From the NCBI GenBank assembly GCA_018678395.1, contig JAHHMJ010000498.1, positions 1 through 16,687 of the forward strand: a DNA stretch of 16,687 nucleotides. Direction: 5' to 3'. Positions 1 through 7,639 of this stretch are shown one piece after another. Position 1 is the stretch's first letter; every line of letters starts with the position of its first letter. Under the pieces are notes generated by a model. The model was not told where the DNA came from. It made no database searches and saw nothing but the letters and a program-made list of their open reading frames with translations. The DNA comes from Gemmatimonadota bacterium (lineage in GTDB: Bacteria; Gemmatimonadota; Gemmatimonadetes; Longimicrobiales; Gaopeijiaceae). The position numbers and the translations under genes were made by a program.

Positions 1-715
1 CGCCGTACGCCACTTCCCGGGTGAAAACCCGATCGGCCGGCGCCTCGACTTCGGAGACCCGGGGGGCAACACGTGGGAGATCGTAGGCGTCGTGGAGGAC
101 ATCCGGAATTTCTCGGTGCGCGACGACCGTCGCGAGGCGGTCTACATGGCGTTCGACCAGTTCCCGACGTCGGCGGCCTTCGTGGTGCTGCGAGCCGAGG
201 AAGGACTTGATCCCGCGCTGTTCTCAGCGGATGTGCGCCGGATTCTGACCGAAATCGATCCAGCGTTGGCAGCGCAGCGAGTGACACCGATGCGGGAGGT
301 GGTGGCCGAGGCGCTCGCGCCGGATCGGTTCCTCGCGGTACTTCTGGGCGCATTCGCCGTCGTGACTCTCCTGCTTGCTGTGGTGGGCCTGTACGGCGTC
401 ATGTCCGTCGCGGTCACCGCGCGGCGGCGCGAACTGGGCGTGCGTATGGCACTCGGCGCCGAGGGCTCGTCGATTCGCGGGCTGGTGGTCGGACGCGCGG
501 TGCAGCTGGCGGCCGTAGGGCTCCTGCTCGGCTTGCTTCTCGCGATTCCGGGCGCCGCGGTGCTGCGGTCCATGCTCTTCGGCGTCGGCTCCGGCGACCC
601 TGTGACGTTCATCGGTGTGTCGGTCCTCTTGCTCGTGGTCGCGGTCGCTGCCGCTGCGATTCCCGCGTGGAGGGCCGGACGTTGCGATCCGGCGCGGATC
701 CTGCGGACCGACTAG
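1..715 (+). CDS. ADOP/MacB-like ABC transporter permease, C-terminal part (5' end outside window)
   Basis: The open frame enters from the left edge (first full codon at base 2) and stops at TAG 713-715, so only about 237 C-terminal residues are visible. The first codons read as a MacB-type periplasmic core: an FPGENPIGRRL stretch followed by WEIVGVVEDIR, both typical of ADOP (duplicated orphan permease) proteins. The C-terminal FtsX domain follows. It has three hydrophobic segments (roughly 340-410, 490-560 and 600-665), the cytoplasmic RRRELGVRMALGA signature between the first two, and a closing IPAWRAGRCDPARILR motif. Family knowledge: such inner-membrane permeases couple an ATPase to periplasmic substrate extrusion or mechanotransmission, but many ADOPs have no adjacent ATPase and an unknown substrate. 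The next gene begins 77 bases downstream on the same strand, so co-transcription is possible. The family call is firm; the substrate cannot be told. Confidence 0.9.
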   Translation, partial: AVRHFPGENPIGRRLDFGDPGGNTWEIVGVVEDIRNFSVRDDRREAVYMAFDQFPTSAAFVVLRAEEGLDPALFSADVRRILTEIDPALAAQRVTPMREVVAEALAPDRFLAVLLGAFAVVTLLLAVVGLYGVMSVAVTARRRELGVRMALGAEGSSIRGLVVGRAVQLAAVGLLLGLLLAIPGAAVLRSMLFGVGSGDPVTFIGVSVLLLVVAVAAAAIPAWRAGRCDPARILRTD

Positions 716-776
716 CACGGCTCTGTTGACCGGGAGGGGCGTCCGGCGGCACTCTCAGCATCCGTCGATCATCCCC

Positions 777-786
777 GTGGAGAGGG
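777..786 (+). promoter_or_regulatory. Ribosome binding site for the Asp-box propeller gene
   Basis: GTGGAGAGGG contains the purine-rich core GGAGAGGG and ends 6 bases before the ATG at 793. It supports that start, which is followed directly by a good signal peptide. A TTGACC at 726-731 could be a -35 element, but I see no convincing -10 at the right distance. Confidence 0.6.
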
Positions 787-792
787 CTTTCC

Positions 793-3700
793 ATGCGCCA
801 CACCCGTCTGCTCCTGGCCGCCGCTGCGGCCTCGCTCATGTTCCTGCCCGCACCTGAGGCCGTACACGCCCAGGACGGCGGTGCGCGGGCCACCGTTCTC
901 GACCCCGCCACGTGGGATGGGCTGGCCTACCGCATGGTCGGCCCGACCCGAGGGGGCCGGGTGACCGCGGTCGCGGGTCATCCCTCCCACCCTGCCACCT
1001 TCTACATGGGCTCCACCGGCGGCGGTGTGTGGAAGACCGAGGACTGGGGCGCGACGTGGCTCCCGATTGCCGACGACGTCCTCACGACGGGGTCGATCGG
1101 CGCGATCCGTGTGGCCCCCTCGAACTCGGACGTCGTATACGTCGGGACCGGCTCGGACGGGATCCGCTCGAACGTGATCGCCGGCCGGGGCATGTTCCGC
1201 TCCGATGACGCGGGACGCAGCTGGCGCCCGATCGGGCTCGAGCGGACCGGGCAGATCGGTGCCGTCGAGATCCACCCGGACGACGCCGACGTGGCGTGGG
1301 CCGCAGCCCTGGGGTCGCCCTTCGGCAAGAACCCGGAGCGCGGCGTCTTCAAGACGACCGACGGTGGCCGGACGTGGCGTGCGGTGCTGACGCCCTCGGA
1401 CTCGGTGGGGGCTATCGACGTCGAGGTGCACCCGACCAACCCCGACATCGTCTACGCGGCCGCGTGGCGCGGTCAGCGCAAGCCGTGGACGATCATCTCG
1501 GGCATGGCCGAGTCCGCTCGCGAGGACGGCATCTGGCGCTCCGAGGACGGCGGTGAGACGTGGGACTACGTCGCGCTGGACCTGCCCTCGGGCCTCATCG
1601 GCAAGATCGACTTCGCGGTCACGCCCGCGGACCCCGATCGCGTGTACGCGCTGGTCGAGACCAACGAGCCCGACGAGGGGCTGTATCGCTCCGACGACGC
1701 GGGCCTGACGTGGCGGCTGGTCAGCAGTCACCAGCCGATCATGGACCGGCCGTTCTACTACACGAACGTCGACGCCGACCCGGTGAACCCCGATCTGGTG
1801 TACGTGAGCGCCACGCAGTTCTGGCGTTCGATGAACGGGGGCGAGAGCTGGGAGCGGCGCAGCACGCCCCACGGGGACAACCACGACCTGTGGATCAACC
1901 CCGACGACCCGCAGATCATGGTCCAGTCGAACGACGGCGGGGCCAACGTCACGCGCGACGGCGGCGAGACCTGGTCGACGCAGCACAACCAGCCGACCGC
2001 GGAGCTCTACCAGGTCGATCTCGACGACCGCTTCCCCCGCTGGCTCTACGCCGGGCAGCAGGACAACAGCACGATTCGGGTGCCGGCCGATCAGCCGGCC
2101 GCGTCGTCGCTCGCGGGCGCGGAGGGCTACTGGGAAGCCGTCGGCGGGTGCGAGACGGGCCCTGCCGTGCCGAAGCCGGGTGAACCCGAGATCGTCTACT
2201 CGAACTGCAAGGGGCGCTTCGGTCGCTACAGCGAGCGGACCGGTCAGGAGAAGCAGTACTACGTCGGTGCCGCGAACATGTACGGCACGAGCCCGGCCAA
2301 CCTCGAGTACCGATTCCAGCGCGTGGTGCCGATCGAGGTGTCTCCGCACGACCCGAACGTGGTCTACCACGGCTCTCAGTTCGTTCACCGCACGACCGAC
2401 GAGGGCGTGACCTGGGAGCAGATCTCACCCGATCTCACCGCCTTCCGTCCCGAGCGCCAGATGGTCTCGGGCGGGCCCATCACGCGTGACGCCACCGGCG
2501 AGGAGCACTACTCGACGCTGTACGCCATCGAGGAGTCACCCGTCACTGCCGGGGTCATCTGGGCCGGCGCGAACGACGGACCGGTTCACGTCACCCGGGA
2601 CGGCGGCGGGAGCTGGACCGATGTCACCCCTTCGGATCTGCCGCCCGAGGGACGGGTCAGCATCATCGACCCGTCGCCGCACGATGCCGCGAAGGCCTAC
2701 GTCGCCGTCTATCGGACGCTGCTCGGAGACGACCGGCCCTACATCTACCGCACCGACGACCACGGCTCGTCCTGGACGCTGCTGACCCCGGGAGACAACG
2801 GCATCTCCGAGGACACGCCGACGCGCGTCATCCGTGAGGATCCGGATCAGCCGGGTCTGCTCTACGCCGGGACCGAGTACGGGATCTACGTCTCGTTGGA
2901 CGACGGCGCGTCGTGGCTACCCTTCCGACAGAACATGCCGGTCACGCCGATCACCGACATGAAGGTCGCCGACGGGGATCTGTTCATCTCGACGATGGGT
3001 CGCTCCTTCTGGGTGATGGACAATCTCACCCCGCTGCATCAGATGGCGGCGGGGCTGGATGCCGATGTCGTCCAGCTGCTCCAGCCGCGGGACGCGCACC
3101 GGATTCGCTCGGGTGGTGGTTCCTACGGATTCGGCGACGTCGCCCAGGTCCGGCCGCAGTACCGTCCGGACGGCATCATGGTGGACTACTGGATTCCCGA
3201 GGGACTCCAGGCGGACGTCTCGCTCGAGGTGCTCGATGCCTCCGGAGCGGTCGTCCGGAGCTACGGCAGCGGCGGGCCGGGAGTCCGTTCCGAAGAAGAT
3301 CAGGAGATGCGGGCGCCCTTCATGCGCCGCTCCGGCCGGCCGTCACTCGAGACGAGCCCCGGGCTGCACCGCGTGGTGTGGGACATGACGATCGATACCG
3401 AGGGCCGGTCGCCGCTCGCGCTTCCCGGCACCTACACGTTACGACTGACGGCGGGCGACCGGGTCGAGACGCGCTCGGCCGAGCTCCTGATGGACCCGAG
3501 AGTCGCGGCGGACGGCGTCACCATGGCCGACCTGCGGGAGCAGTACGACCTGATCCTGGCCGTCAACGAGACGATGGCTCGTGCCCGTGACGTCGCCGGC
3601 CGCGTCGGCGAGGGCGTGGGTCGGACCGAGGGTGAGGCGAAGGCGGCCTTCGAGGCGCTGCAGGCGCGGATGATCGACGACCCGGTCGGGAGCTACCCGC

Positions 3701-3858
3701 GGCCGATGCTGCTTGGGCAGCTCGGCTATCTGTCGGGGATGGTCGGACGCGCCGACCAGAAGCCGGGGGCCGACGCCTACGTGCGCCACCAGCAGCTGAT
3801 CGACGAACTCGAGGACATCGAGCGCGAACTGGTCCGGCTCGAGCGCCTGATCGCCTGA
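793..3858 (+). CDS. Exported Asp-box (BNR/VPS10-like) beta-propeller protein, annotated in relatives as glycosyl hydrolase
   Basis: The 1021-residue product starts with a Sec signal peptide: positive RHTR, a hydrophobic core, and probable cleavage after VHA at residue 26. At least eleven Asp-box motifs of the S/T-x-D-x-G-x-S/T-W kind are visible, with their Trp near residues 89, 144, 195, 257, 307, 353, 394, 541, 608, 661 and 708. This implies one large or two linked beta-propellers of the sortilin/VPS10 and WD40/YVTN/BNR type. After about residue 755 comes a beta-rich segment with LHRVVWDM and PGTYTLRLTAG, like the FlgD-type Ig domains closing this family, then a helical C-terminus rich in Glu, Arg and Leu. 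Relatives are abundant in Gemmatimonadota and Acidobacteriota and labelled 'glycosyl hydrolase' from the Asp boxes. I see no sialidase FRIP arginine motif, so binding or scaffold roles are equally possible. The gene ends before a strong hairpin. Confidence 0.9.
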   Translation: MRHTRLLLAAAAASLMFLPAPEAVHAQDGGARATVLDPATWDGLAYRMVGPTRGGRVTAVAGHPSHPATFYMGSTGGGVWKTEDWGATWLPIADDVLTTGSIGAIRVAPSNSDVVYVGTGSDGIRSNVIAGRGMFRSDDAGRSWRPIGLERTGQIGAVEIHPDDADVAWAAALGSPFGKNPERGVFKTTDGGRTWRAVLTPSDSVGAIDVEVHPTNPDIVYAAAWRGQRKPWTIISGMAESAREDGIWRSEDGGETWDYVALDLPSGLIGKIDFAVTPADPDRVYALVETNEPDEGLYRSDDAGLTWRLVSSHQPIMDRPFYYTNVDADPVNPDLVYVSATQFWRSMNGGESWERRSTPHGDNHDLWINPDDPQIMVQSNDGGANVTRDGGETWSTQHNQPTAELYQVDLDDRFPRWLYAGQQDNSTIRVPADQPAASSLAGAEGYWEAVGGCETGPAVPKPGEPEIVYSNCKGRFGRYSERTGQEKQYYVGAANMYGTSPANLEYRFQRVVPIEVSPHDPNVVYHGSQFVHRTTDEGVTWEQISPDLTAFRPERQMVSGGPITRDATGEEHYSTLYAIEESPVTAGVIWAGANDGPVHVTRDGGGSWTDVTPSDLPPEGRVSIIDPSPHDAAKAYVAVYRTLLGDDRPYIYRTDDHGSSWTLLTPGDNGISEDTPTRVIREDPDQPGLLYAGTEYGIYVSLDDGASWLPFRQNMPVTPITDMKVADGDLFISTMGRSFWVMDNLTPLHQMAAGLDADVVQLLQPRDAHRIRSGGGSYGFGDVAQVRPQYRPDGIMVDYWIPEGLQADVSLEVLDASGAVVRSYGSGGPGVRSEEDQEMRAPFMRRSGRPSLETSPGLHRVVWDMTIDTEGRSPLALPGTYTLRLTAGDRVETRSAELLMDPRVAADGVTMADLREQYDLILAVNETMARARDVAGRVGEGVGRTEGEAKAAFEALQARMIDDPVGSYPRPMLLGQLGYLSGMVGRADQKPGADAYVRHQQLIDELEDIERELVRLERLIA

Positions 3859-3883
3859 CGCTTCTCTGATCGCCCGGCGTTCA

Positions 3884-3926
3884 GGGTCGCCCGCGCGGGT
3901 CCGTCACCGGACCGTGCGGGCGACCC
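3884..3926. terminator. Bidirectional hairpin between convergent genes
   Basis: The left arm at 3884-3903 pairs with the right arm at 3908-3926. The outer 11 base pairs are perfect (GGGTCGCCCGC against GCGGGCGACCC), followed by 8 further pairs with one bulged G and one G-T pair, closed on a TCAC loop. The hairpin lies wholly in the 71-base gap between the stop of the propeller gene (3858) and the stop of the minus-strand phosphatase (3930), so it can serve both. There is no long T-tract on either side, as is common in very GC-rich genomes. Confidence 0.8.
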
Positions 3927-3929
3927 CGC

Positions 3930-5549
3930 TCACCGGACCTCTCGGACGACCCCGTCGAGGTCGTCAGGCATATCGATCCCCAGGAGCTGGGCGACGGTGG
4001 GTGCGAGGTCGGCGACCGAAACACGCTCGTCGCGCGAGCCTGCCGCCACGCCCCACCCGTAGAATCCCATCGGGACGTGTCGGTCGTAGTAGTACGGCGA
4101 GCCGTGCCCCGTGCCTACCGGGTAGGCCCAGCTCAGCACGCCCTCGTTGAACTGCAGTTCGATGCCGGCGCGGCTCAGGATTCCGGCCATGCGGTCCGGT
4201 ACGTAGCCGGCGCGGTGGAGCTGCATGAAGGAGTCCTGCGGCGCCGTGGCGGCCTCGAGCTCCGCGTGGGTCCAGGCCCGATCGATCCACGACACCTCCG
4301 GGACGGCCTCGGCCAGCGCCTCCGCCCGTTCCTCGATGTCGGCCATGCCGCCGACCCGGTCCAGGATCTCCTGGAGCGGAGCGACCGATTGCTGCGTTAG
4401 CCGGAGACCGGGGAGCCCCTCGGCGAACCGCACCTCGGGCATATCCAGCACCCCGTGGTCGGAAGTCCAGGCCACGAGATAGCCTCCCTCTCCGAACCGA
4501 TCGTCGAGCCAGCCGAAGAACTCCTCCAACTCGCGATCCAGCCGCATCAGGTTGTCGAGCTGCTCCAGACTCCTCGGTCCGTAGCCGTGTCCGACCCGGT
4601 CGGTCTGCGACAGGGAGACGGCCAGCAGGTCGGGTACCTCGTCCTCACCCAGCTCCTGCTCGACGACGGCGAGCCGGGCCAGATCGAGAGTGGCCTGATC
4701 GATGGTGGGTGTGCCGGCCAGCCACACCCAGAAAGACGGATCCACCGCGGATTCCTCGCTCCCGTCGGTGAACGCGTGCGGAAAGGCCGTGTGCACTGCG
4801 TCGCCCTCCCAGGGGAAGGAATCGGGTCGCGCCAGAGAGCGGTGGACTTCGGGAACCGTGAGTTCCCACACCGAATCCGCGGCCAGCGCGGCGACGTCTT
4901 CATCGTTGAAGTCCGTTACCCAGCCCGGGTAGCGACCGCGATAGAACTCGGAGCTGACGAACCGGCCGACGATCTCATCGAACCAGTAGACGTGCGCGTC
5001 TTCGGCGTGGCCGGCGAGGAGGACCGCGCCACGGGGCTTGCCGCTCACGGAGACCACGCGAGTGTCGTCGTTCGCGTCCTGCATCCACTCCGCCAGCGTC
5101 GATCGTCGGAGCACCTCCGGTGATGCCCCGGGGAGGCTCTCGTCTTCGATCAGCGGGGCCCCGGCGTCGATCACGTTCAGGACCGAACGCATCTGACCGT
5201 CGATCCGCTCCCACCAGTCGTTGGAGGGCACGCCGTGCGTGGCCGGTTCGGTCCCGGTGGCGATCGTGGCGTGTCCCGGCGCCGTTTCGGTCACCGCGTG
5301 GTCATGTGTAGCGTTCCGGTACGTCAGCCCCTCGTCCATCAGCCTGCGCAGGCCTCCGTCGAAGGCCGGCCCGAAGTGGTCGAGTGCCGACGCGGGCAGC
5401 TGGTCGATCACCATCAGCACGACCAGCGGAGGGCCTTCCTGCGCCGCGGGGGCCTGGAGGGCCGGGGCGGCCGCGGGGGTAGCCGCGCATCCGATCGCGA
5501 GCATGAGCGCGCCGCCGATGAGCGCTGGATTGCGAAACGAAGCAGTCAT
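3930..5549 (-). CDS. PafA-type alkaline phosphatase, periplasmic lipoprotein
   Basis: The product is 539 residues from ATG 5547-5549. It opens with a lipoprotein-like signal (LAIGC, Cys21) and an Ala/Pro linker. Every active-site element of the PafA alkaline phosphatase family is visible: Asp49 in VIDQLP, nucleophile Thr89 in TETAPGHA, Asn110 in PSNDWW, the Lys171/Arg173 pair in SGKPRGA, Asp317 and His321 in TDRVGHG, Asp364 and His365 in TSDHG, and His482 in GTGHGSP. Spacing is close to the characterised Elizabethkingia PafA. The Lys/Arg pair is the family's mark of phosphate-monoester hydrolysis, as opposed to diesterase members. The expected role is release of phosphate from organic monoesters outside the inner membrane. 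The frame stays open upstream to 5720, but that extension has no signal peptide and would run into the divergent gene at 5645. No clear ribosome binding site precedes 5549, so the exact start is the weak point. Confidence 0.93.
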   Translation of the reverse strand: MTASFRNPALIGGALMLAIGCAATPAAAPALQAPAAQEGPPLVVLMVIDQLPASALDHFGPAFDGGLRRLMDEGLTYRNATHDHAVTETAPGHATIATGTEPATHGVPSNDWWERIDGQMRSVLNVIDAGAPLIEDESLPGASPEVLRRSTLAEWMQDANDDTRVVSVSGKPRGAVLLAGHAEDAHVYWFDEIVGRFVSSEFYRGRYPGWVTDFNDEDVAALAADSVWELTVPEVHRSLARPDSFPWEGDAVHTAFPHAFTDGSEESAVDPSFWVWLAGTPTIDQATLDLARLAVVEQELGEDEVPDLLAVSLSQTDRVGHGYGPRSLEQLDNLMRLDRELEEFFGWLDDRFGEGGYLVAWTSDHGVLDMPEVRFAEGLPGLRLTQQSVAPLQEILDRVGGMADIEERAEALAEAVPEVSWIDRAWTHAELEAATAPQDSFMQLHRAGYVPDRMAGILSRAGIELQFNEGVLSWAYPVGTGHGSPYYYDRHVPMGFYGWGVAAGSRDERVSVADLAPTVAQLLGIDMPDDLDGVVREVR

Positions 5550-5630
5550 CACCGAGGGGGTTGAAGGAAACCGACATCCTAGTCTGACGCGGTCTCGCAG
5601 AATAGGTTCCGTCAACGGTCCACCCTCGAC

Positions 5631-5637
5631 AGGAGAT
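5631..5637 (+). promoter_or_regulatory. Shine-Dalgarno site that fixes a TTG start
   Basis: AGGAGAT lies 7 bases before TTG 5645-5647. It is the best ribosome binding match in the window. It makes the TTG the likely start, which immediately yields a signal peptide. The 95-base gap between the divergent starts (5550-5644) should hold promoters for both genes, but I find no convincing -35/-10 pair on either strand. Confidence 0.7.
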
Positions 5638-5644
5638 CGAACCG

Positions 5645-6697
5645 TTGCGTGCCTCTCTCCCGGTCGCCGTCGTTCTCGCCCTTCTCGGCCTTCCCGCGTC
5701 TCCGTGTGAGGCGGCGGCACAGGAACTCGGCGCGGTAGCGCCCCTCTTCGCCGATACCGAGCCGTTGCGGCTGCGGATCGAAGCCGACTTCGATCAGCTC
5801 AAGGACGATCGGGACGAAGAGAACGAGGAGCGCACCGGATTGCTGGTCATCCTCGGTGCGGACGATTCCGAGTTGCACTACCCGCTCGAGGTCCGCACGC
5901 GAGGGCGCTTCCGCCTGCAGTCGCGGACCTGCCGATTCCCGCCGCTCCGGCTCGACGTCCGAACCAGCGCCATGGACGGCACGCCCTTCGAAGGTCAGGA
6001 CAAGCTGAAGCTCGTCACCCACTGCCGCGACAGTGACCGGTACGAGCAGAATACCGTCAAGGAATACCTGGTCTATCGCATCTACAACCTGATGACCGAT
6101 CGCAGCTTCGGTGCACGGCTCGCGCGCATCACGTACACGGATACCAGTGGCGAGGACGATCCCGTCGAGCGGTGGGGATTCGTCATCGAAGCCGAAGAGG
6201 CACTCGCGGAGCGTCTCGGGGGCGTGGTGAACGAGGATGGGCCGACCTTCATTCCCCCGGCGATGGTGAGCACGGCCGACGCCATCCGGCTGACCCTCTT
6301 CCAGTACATGGTCGGCAACACCGACTTCTCGATCTACCAGCAGCACAACGTCGTGCCGGTCGACCACCCCGATGGCAGCGTGACACCCGTCCCTTACGAC
6401 TTCGACTGGACGGGTCTCGTGGATGCGCCGTACGCGCGGCCGGACCCGAGTCTGAACACGCGGAACGTGCGCCAGCGGGTATTCCGGGGGCTGTGCCGGG
6501 TCGGCATCGACTACGCCGCGGCGTACGCCGACCTCCTGGCGAAGCGGGGTGCCATCACGGCGCTGGTGGAATCCGAGCAGGCGCTGTCGGACGACGAGCG
6601 CGAGGACGTTCTGGACTACCTCGAGGACTTCTGGGAGGTTCTCGAGGACGAGGGGGACGTCCAGCGGGAGATCGAGCGCAGCTGTCGGTCGGTCTAG
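5645..6697 (+). CDS. Exported protein with CotH-like (atypical kinase) motif layout
   Basis: The 350-residue product starts at TTG behind a strong ribosome binding site. It has a signal peptide with probable cleavage after AAA at residue 25. No database family name comes to mind with certainty. The layout resembles CotH-type spore-coat kinases: an N-terminal beta segment with VRTRGRFR and a run of basic and hydrophobic residues (compare the RGNSS/KKxF region of CotH), then DKLKLVTHC (119-127) and a YEQNTVKEYLVYRIY helix (133-147) that could supply the Lys and Glu of an ATP site. Next come GNTDFSIYQQHN (224-235) with a candidate catalytic Asp227 and Asn235, and VPYDFDW (249-255) with Asp252 and Asp254 in the place of the metal-binding Asp. 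HipA- and CotH-like folds share this order. Kinase activity is inference; a pseudokinase is possible. The gene is divergent from the phosphatase and followed by a hairpin. Confidence 0.6.
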   Translation: MRASLPVAVVLALLGLPASPCEAAAQELGAVAPLFADTEPLRLRIEADFDQLKDDRDEENEERTGLLVILGADDSELHYPLEVRTRGRFRLQSRTCRFPPLRLDVRTSAMDGTPFEGQDKLKLVTHCRDSDRYEQNTVKEYLVYRIYNLMTDRSFGARLARITYTDTSGEDDPVERWGFVIEAEEALAERLGGVVNEDGPTFIPPAMVSTADAIRLTLFQYMVGNTDFSIYQQHNVVPVDHPDGSVTPVPYDFDWTGLVDAPYARPDPSLNTRNVRQRVFRGLCRVGIDYAAAYADLLAKRGAITALVESEQALSDDEREDVLDYLEDFWEVLEDEGDVQREIERSCRSV

Positions 6698-6731
6698 CCG
6701 AGTGTCCTCGTGATGGGACGCCGCGCCGAGC

Positions 6732-6757
6732 GGTCTGTCCCGCCGGCGGGACGGACC
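6732..6757. terminator. Hairpin downstream of the CotH-like gene
   Basis: An 11-base-pair stem (GGTCTGTCCCG against CGGGACGGACC, one G-T pair) closes on a CCGG loop, 34 bases after the TAG at 6697. It reads as a GC-type terminator without a T-tract. Its almost gap-free symmetry would also fit a protein-binding palindrome upstream of the next gene. The rest of 6698-6876 shows nothing I can name. Confidence 0.55.
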
Positions 6758-6858
6758 GGAGGGCGTGACCGCCGTGCGCGGCCATGCAGGGCAGGCACGA
6801 GCCTTGCAAAGTTGGACCGTTCGAGTCGGGGGCACTTCGGACCCGCCGCTCGGACCGC

Positions 6859-6865
6859 GGAGGAG
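6859..6865 (+). promoter_or_regulatory. Ribosome binding site deciding the start of the barrel gene
   Basis: GGAGGAG ends 11 bases before ATG 6877-6879, a long but usable spacing. It favours that ATG over the in-frame ATG at 6784, whose first 31 residues have no signal-peptide character. Confidence 0.55.
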
Positions 6866-6876
6866 ACGGCGATACC

Positions 6877-7623
6877 ATGAGACGATCCAGGGCGACACTA
6901 CCGCTGCTCTTCGGAGCCCTCGTGGCCGTCCCGGCTCCCGCTCTGGCTCAGAGCACGGGGGACGGCTTCCTCTTCCGCACACCCAAGGTCCAGATCTCGA
7001 TGCGCCTCGGATATGCCGGGGCGAACGCGGCCAGCGAGGTCTTCGACTTCGCCCGGGAGGAGCTGACGCTCGACAAGAGGGACTTCAGCGGCGGGATGTT
7101 CGGCGCCGAGGTCGCCTTCCGGACCTCGGAGCGCGTTGACATCGTCGCGGCCTTCTCCAACACGTCGAACACCACGCGCTCGGAGTTCCGCGACTGGATC
7201 GGCGAAGACGACCTGCCGATCGAACAGCAGACGACCTTCACCCGTCGTCCGTTCACGGTGTCTGCCCGATACTACCTGACCGACCGGGGCCGCTCGGTGT
7301 CCCGCTTCGCCTGGGTGCCGAACCGCCTCACGCCGTACCTCGGGGGTGGTGTCGGGGTCATGTGGTACGAGTTCGTGCAGGAGGGGGACTTCGTCGACTT
7401 CCAGGATCTCGCCATCTTCAATACACGGTTCGAGTCGAACGGGACGTCGATGATGGCGCAGGCCCTCGGAGGGTTCGAGTGGAGTCTCTCGCCGCGGATC
7501 ATCGCGAACGTCGAGGGTCGCTACGAGTGGGCCTCCGCCGAGCTGGGTCAGGACTTCGTGGACTTCGACGATATCGATCTTTCTGGATTCCAGGTCAGTG
7601 TGGGCCTGGGCGTCCGTTTCTGA
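6877..7623 (+). CDS. Outer-membrane beta-barrel protein
   Basis: The product is 248 residues from ATG 6877. A signal peptide (RRSR, then a Leu/Ala/Val core) ends with ALA before Gln25. The mature part alternates polar and hydrophobic or aromatic residues in strand-length blocks, for example VQISMRLGYAGA, PFTVSARYYL, LTPYLGGGVGVMWYEF, MAQALGGFEWSL and ANVEGRYEWA. It ends in VSVGLGVRF, whose terminal Phe is the recognition signal for BAM-dependent insertion. The size suits an 8-10-strand OmpA/OmpW-like barrel. No OmpA peptidoglycan-binding domain follows, so this is a barrel alone; substrate or adhesion role is unknown. The next gene starts 16 bases after the stop, which indicates an operon. 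Confidence is high for the barrel and low for any specific function. Confidence 0.82.
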   Translation: MRRSRATLPLLFGALVAVPAPALAQSTGDGFLFRTPKVQISMRLGYAGANAASEVFDFAREELTLDKRDFSGGMFGAEVAFRTSERVDIVAAFSNTSNTTRSEFRDWIGEDDLPIEQQTTFTRRPFTVSARYYLTDRGRSVSRFAWVPNRLTPYLGGGVGVMWYEFVQEGDFVDFQDLAIFNTRFESNGTSMMAQALGGFEWSLSPRIIANVEGRYEWASAELGQDFVDFDDIDLSGFQVSVGLGVRF

Positions 7624-7639
7624 GCGGGACGAGGAGAAC

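Noticed and set aside
769..2388. Long minus-strand frame of 539 codons opposite the propeller gene
   Set aside because: It mirrors the codon phase of the plus-strand gene, is dominated by Arg, Val, Asp and Gly, and has no domain or signal. It is a high-GC shadow.
5550..5644. TTGAAG (5561) and TTGACG (minus strand, 5615-5610) as -35 elements
   Set aside because: Neither has a plausible -10 hexamer at 16-18 bases, so no promoter is annotated.
5550..5720. 57-codon N-terminal extension of the PafA-like phosphatase
   Set aside because: The extension is charged, would bury the lipoprotein signal inside the protein, and would overlap the TTG-started divergent gene that has a strong ribosome binding site.
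6784..6876. Earlier in-frame ATG for the barrel protein
   Set aside because: The extra 31 residues are polar and put the signal peptide at an internal position; GGAGGAG precedes the later ATG.
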